A stretch of DNA of 64,000 nucleotides, from positions 62,001-126,000 of the forward strand of contig NZ_JAGZ01000008.1 in the NCBI RefSeq assembly GCF_000526915.1. Reading direction: 5' to 3'. The notes under the pieces were generated by a model. That model searched no databases and was not told the DNA's origin. It saw only the letters and a program-made list of their open reading frames with translations. This document shows, in pieces, positions 62,275-64,000 of the stretch (the stretch's first letter is position 1; each line of letters starts with the position of its first letter). The stretch comes from Mycobacterium genavense ATCC 51234. GTDB lineage: Bacteria; Actinomycetota; Actinomycetes; Mycobacteriales; Mycobacteriaceae. A program made the translations under genes and the position numbers.

Positions 62275-63507
62275 TCATCCGATCGCATGGGCCGATCGCA
62301 CCGCCTCCTCGCAGGCGCCGCGGACGGCATCCTCACCGCCCGGCCGGCTCTGGCATCCGACAGCGATCCGAACCGATCCGTCGACCAGCACCGCCCACCG
62401 CACCTGATGAGTGTCGCGGACTTCGCGATACGTCACCGCGGCCCGGCCGGCGATAAACCCGGCCGGGTTGAAGTCGACGAACACCCCGGCCGGCTCGCTG
62501 TCGATGGCGTGCTTCAACCGGTCCGCGGTGACACTGAGCGTCTCGCCGGGAATGCGCGACTGTGTGATGTGCAATGCCGCTTCGGGGTCGGATGGCGACG
62601 TGACCTGCACCCGCGCCGAGCCCGGCCCGACGATCACCCGTTGCGTCGGCCAGTTCGCCGGCACCGTCAACGCAACCCGGCCTTCGACCAGAAATGTCGT
62701 CTGCGCCGCCGCCACGGGCGCAATTGGGCGCTGACCGCCCGTCGCTATCGCCGACACCGTCGCGGCCAGTACCGCGGCGGCGGCCACCAGCCCACCGAAC
62801 ACCCGCGCCCGTGATCGCCGACCGGCGTTCTGCGGCTGCGGCATCCTGACCCCAGGCTTGACGGTCGCCGCTCGCGCCAGTCGCGACAGCCGGGCGTCGT
62901 CGATCCGCATTGTGCGCTGACCGCGTTGGCGCAGACTCCCGGCGATCAACGTGGCCAACGCCGGCGCCCCGGCAATGCTGTCGGGCATGTCGATCAGCAC
63001 GGTAGTGGTTGCACCGCAGACCATCTCGCCGACATGGCGCGCGACCTCCTCGGCCACCGCCGGCGGCTCTGCGCTGCGCGCGACCGCGACGACACCGTCG
63101 CTCACGATCGCCACCAGCCGCTCGGCGATCTCGACCACCACGGATTCCGGCCTGGCATTCGACGCTTGCCGAAGCAACCACGACCGTGGCCGCACCTCGA
63201 CGTCGTCGGACAGGCTCCCCGCAGCAGCGGTGACGACGTCGAGCCGTGACGACGGCCACCACGACGGATGCACTATCCGAAACGCCCTGTGCCCCTGCGG
63301 GTTTACACAGTCCAGGGAACGCAGCGCGCTAGGCCGCAAGGAATCGACCGCGACCGGTGACCCGTCGACCAACGCCACGTGGTCATCGATGGCCTCCAGC
63401 GCCGCGTGCAGGATTTCGGAGACCTCGCGGTCGACCGGAGCGCCGCCACAACACAGCCGGCGCATCGCCCCGGGTCCGGTCGCAACGACGGTGCGATGCC
63501 CGCTCAC
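62275..63507 (-). CDS. Type VII secretion-associated protein (Rv3446c-like)
   Basis: 410 residues from GTG 63507, overlapping the eccC4 stop (GTGA). The N-terminal half resembles an actin-like or regulatory fold (SGHRTVVATGPGAMRRL, ALVDGSPVAVDSLRPSAL, GATTTVLIDMPDS). A single helix follows (RARVFGGLVAAAAVLAATVS). The C-terminal extracytoplasmic domain is of the type VII secretion-associated class (FLVEGRVALTVPANWPTQRV, AAVTYREVRDTHQVRWAVLV). Encoded in ESX-4 loci between eccC4 and esxU. Exact role unknown. Intact. Confidence 0.9.
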   Translation of the reverse strand: MSGHRTVVATGPGAMRRLCCGGAPVDREVSEILHAALEAIDDHVALVDGSPVAVDSLRPSALRSLDCVNPQGHRAFRIVHPSWWPSSRLDVVTAAAGSLSDDVEVRPRSWLLRQASNARPESVVVEIAERLVAIVSDGVVAVARSAEPPAVAEEVARHVGEMVCGATTTVLIDMPDSIAGAPALATLIAGSLRQRGQRTMRIDDARLSRLARAATVKPGVRMPQPQNAGRRSRARVFGGLVAAAAVLAATVSAIATGGQRPIAPVAAAQTTFLVEGRVALTVPANWPTQRVIVGPGSARVQVTSPSDPEAALHITQSRIPGETLSVTADRLKHAIDSEPAGVFVDFNPAGFIAGRAAVTYREVRDTHQVRWAVLVDGSVRIAVGCQSRPGGEDAVRGACEEAVRSAHAIG

Positions 63508-64000
63508 GGTGCCGGACACCAACCCACCTGGATCACCAGTTCGTCGCCGGCATCGGTGACCAAAACACCGCGCCCGGCGGGCAGCCGTGCCGGGCGGCCC
63601 GGGCCCAACAGCGAACCGTCATCCGGCCGCGCACTCATCATCAACCCCAGGCAGCCGATCTCCCGCAGGCCGGCCAGTAGCGGCTCGAACAGGCCGCGCG
63701 CCGCTCCCCCGCTGCGCCGGGCCATGATCACGTGCAGTCCCAGATCTCTTGCGTACGGCAGGTATTCGAGCATGGGCAGTAGCGGGTTTCCCGCTGGCGT
63801 GGCGACCAGATCGTAATCGTCGACGACGATATAGATGTCCGGGCCCGACCACCACGACCTGGCGCGCAGCTGCTGCTGGGTCAACTCCGGCGGGGGCAGC
63901 CTGTCCCGTAACCGATCGAGCAGGTCCGGCAGTAGCGCCCGCAGCGCGGCCGGCGACATCGCGTAGCCGCCGAGATGCTGCAACTCCACGACTCCGAGCA
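63504..64000 (-). CDS. eccC4: ESX-4 secretion ATPase EccC4, C-terminal part (5' end outside window)
   Basis: The frame is open to the window edge. The visible 165 residues are the end of the last FtsK/SpoIIIE-like ATPase domain: Walker B IYIVVDDYDLVATPAGNPL, DLGLHVIMARRSGGAARG, and the terminal AGRGVLVTDAGDELVIQVG. EccC ATPases recognise secretion signals and drive type VII export. Overlaps the Rv3446c-like start. Confidence 0.93.
   Translation of the reverse strand, partial: LGVVELQHLGGYAMSPAALRALLPDLLDRLRDRLPPPELTQQQLRARSWWSGPDIYIVVDDYDLVATPAGNPLLPMLEYLPYARDLGLHVIMARRSGGAARGLFEPLLAGLREIGCLGLMMSARPDDGSLLGPGRPARLPAGRGVLVTDAGDELVIQVGWCPAP

Noticed and set aside
1..64000. CRISPR array, tRNA or rRNA genes
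   Set aside because: No regularly spaced repeats and no tRNA or rRNA sequence features were seen by reading; a covariance-model scan was not possible.

Overview
The window is high-GC actinobacterial DNA and almost certainly comes from a Mycobacterium. The right-hand third has the M. tuberculosis gene order for groES/groEL1, tsaD-rimI-tsaB-tsaE, alr, gadB, nnr, glmS, glmM, rpsI, rplM and the ESX-4 genes. It also carries mycobacterial hallmarks: an mce operon, EsxT/EsxU, an MPT51-like antigen-85 relative, DUF732, F420-dependent LLM oxidoreductases and a mycothiol-type alcohol dehydrogenase.

Left edge, 1-4.2 kb (+ strand): a tightly overlapping operon with an old-yellow-enzyme domain like the C-terminal half of salicylyl-/anthraniloyl-CoA monooxygenases, two acyl-CoA dehydrogenases and an enoyl-CoA hydratase. 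It looks like a CoA-ester aromatic lower pathway and is followed by a convergent PaaX-type regulator.

Long minus-strand run, 25.7 kb down to 5.2 kb: a Rieske ring-hydroxylating oxygenase related to carbazole dioxygenase, a cupin, yrbEA-yrbEB-mceABCDEF, two Mce-associated membrane proteins, DUF732, CAP and MPT51-like secreted proteins, a mycothiol-type alcohol dehydrogenase, the hydratase/acetaldehyde dehydrogenase/aldolase trio of meta-cleavage pathways, an SDR, a P450 and an NTF2-like protein. A second minus-strand unit (33.8-27.9 kb) supplies the hydrolase, the two-subunit extradiol dioxygenase, the Rieske ferredoxin, the ferredoxin reductase and a large LuxR-type ATPase regulator. The two units share a conserved element of about 100 bp just upstream of their first genes. 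Together they read as a peripheral aromatic (carbazole/dibenzofuran-like) meta-cleavage pathway with an Mce importer built into it. The substrate is inferred.

The main feature of the window is decay. About two dozen genes carry a lesion: single-base deletions or insertions, in-frame stops of all three types, or a 22-bp duplication. Five of six mce genes and both yrbE genes are hit. So are the oxygenase, the small extradiol subunit, the aldolase, the acetaldehyde dehydrogenase, the P450, the alcohol dehydrogenase and the regulator. The recognised housekeeping genes from 39 kb onward (groEL1, groES, tsaD, rimI, tsaB, tsaE, alr, gadB, nnr, glmS, glmM, rpsI, rplM) and the ESX-4 genes are intact; lesions there are confined to four non-core genes. 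This argues for relaxed selection on the catabolic island in a lineage losing genes, not for uniformly poor sequence.

Middle, 34-39 kb: a SodC-like lipoprotein with metal ligands lost, two methyltransferases (one broken), an LLM oxidoreductase, a broken FAD monooxygenase and a small hydroxylaminobenzene-mutase-like membrane protein. Right, 39-64 kb: the conserved chromosomal backbone, with a CIRCE operator upstream of groES, probable intrinsic terminators after groES, groEL1 and esxT, and the start of ESX-4 (esxT, esxU, an Rv3446c-like gene and the 3' end of eccC4).
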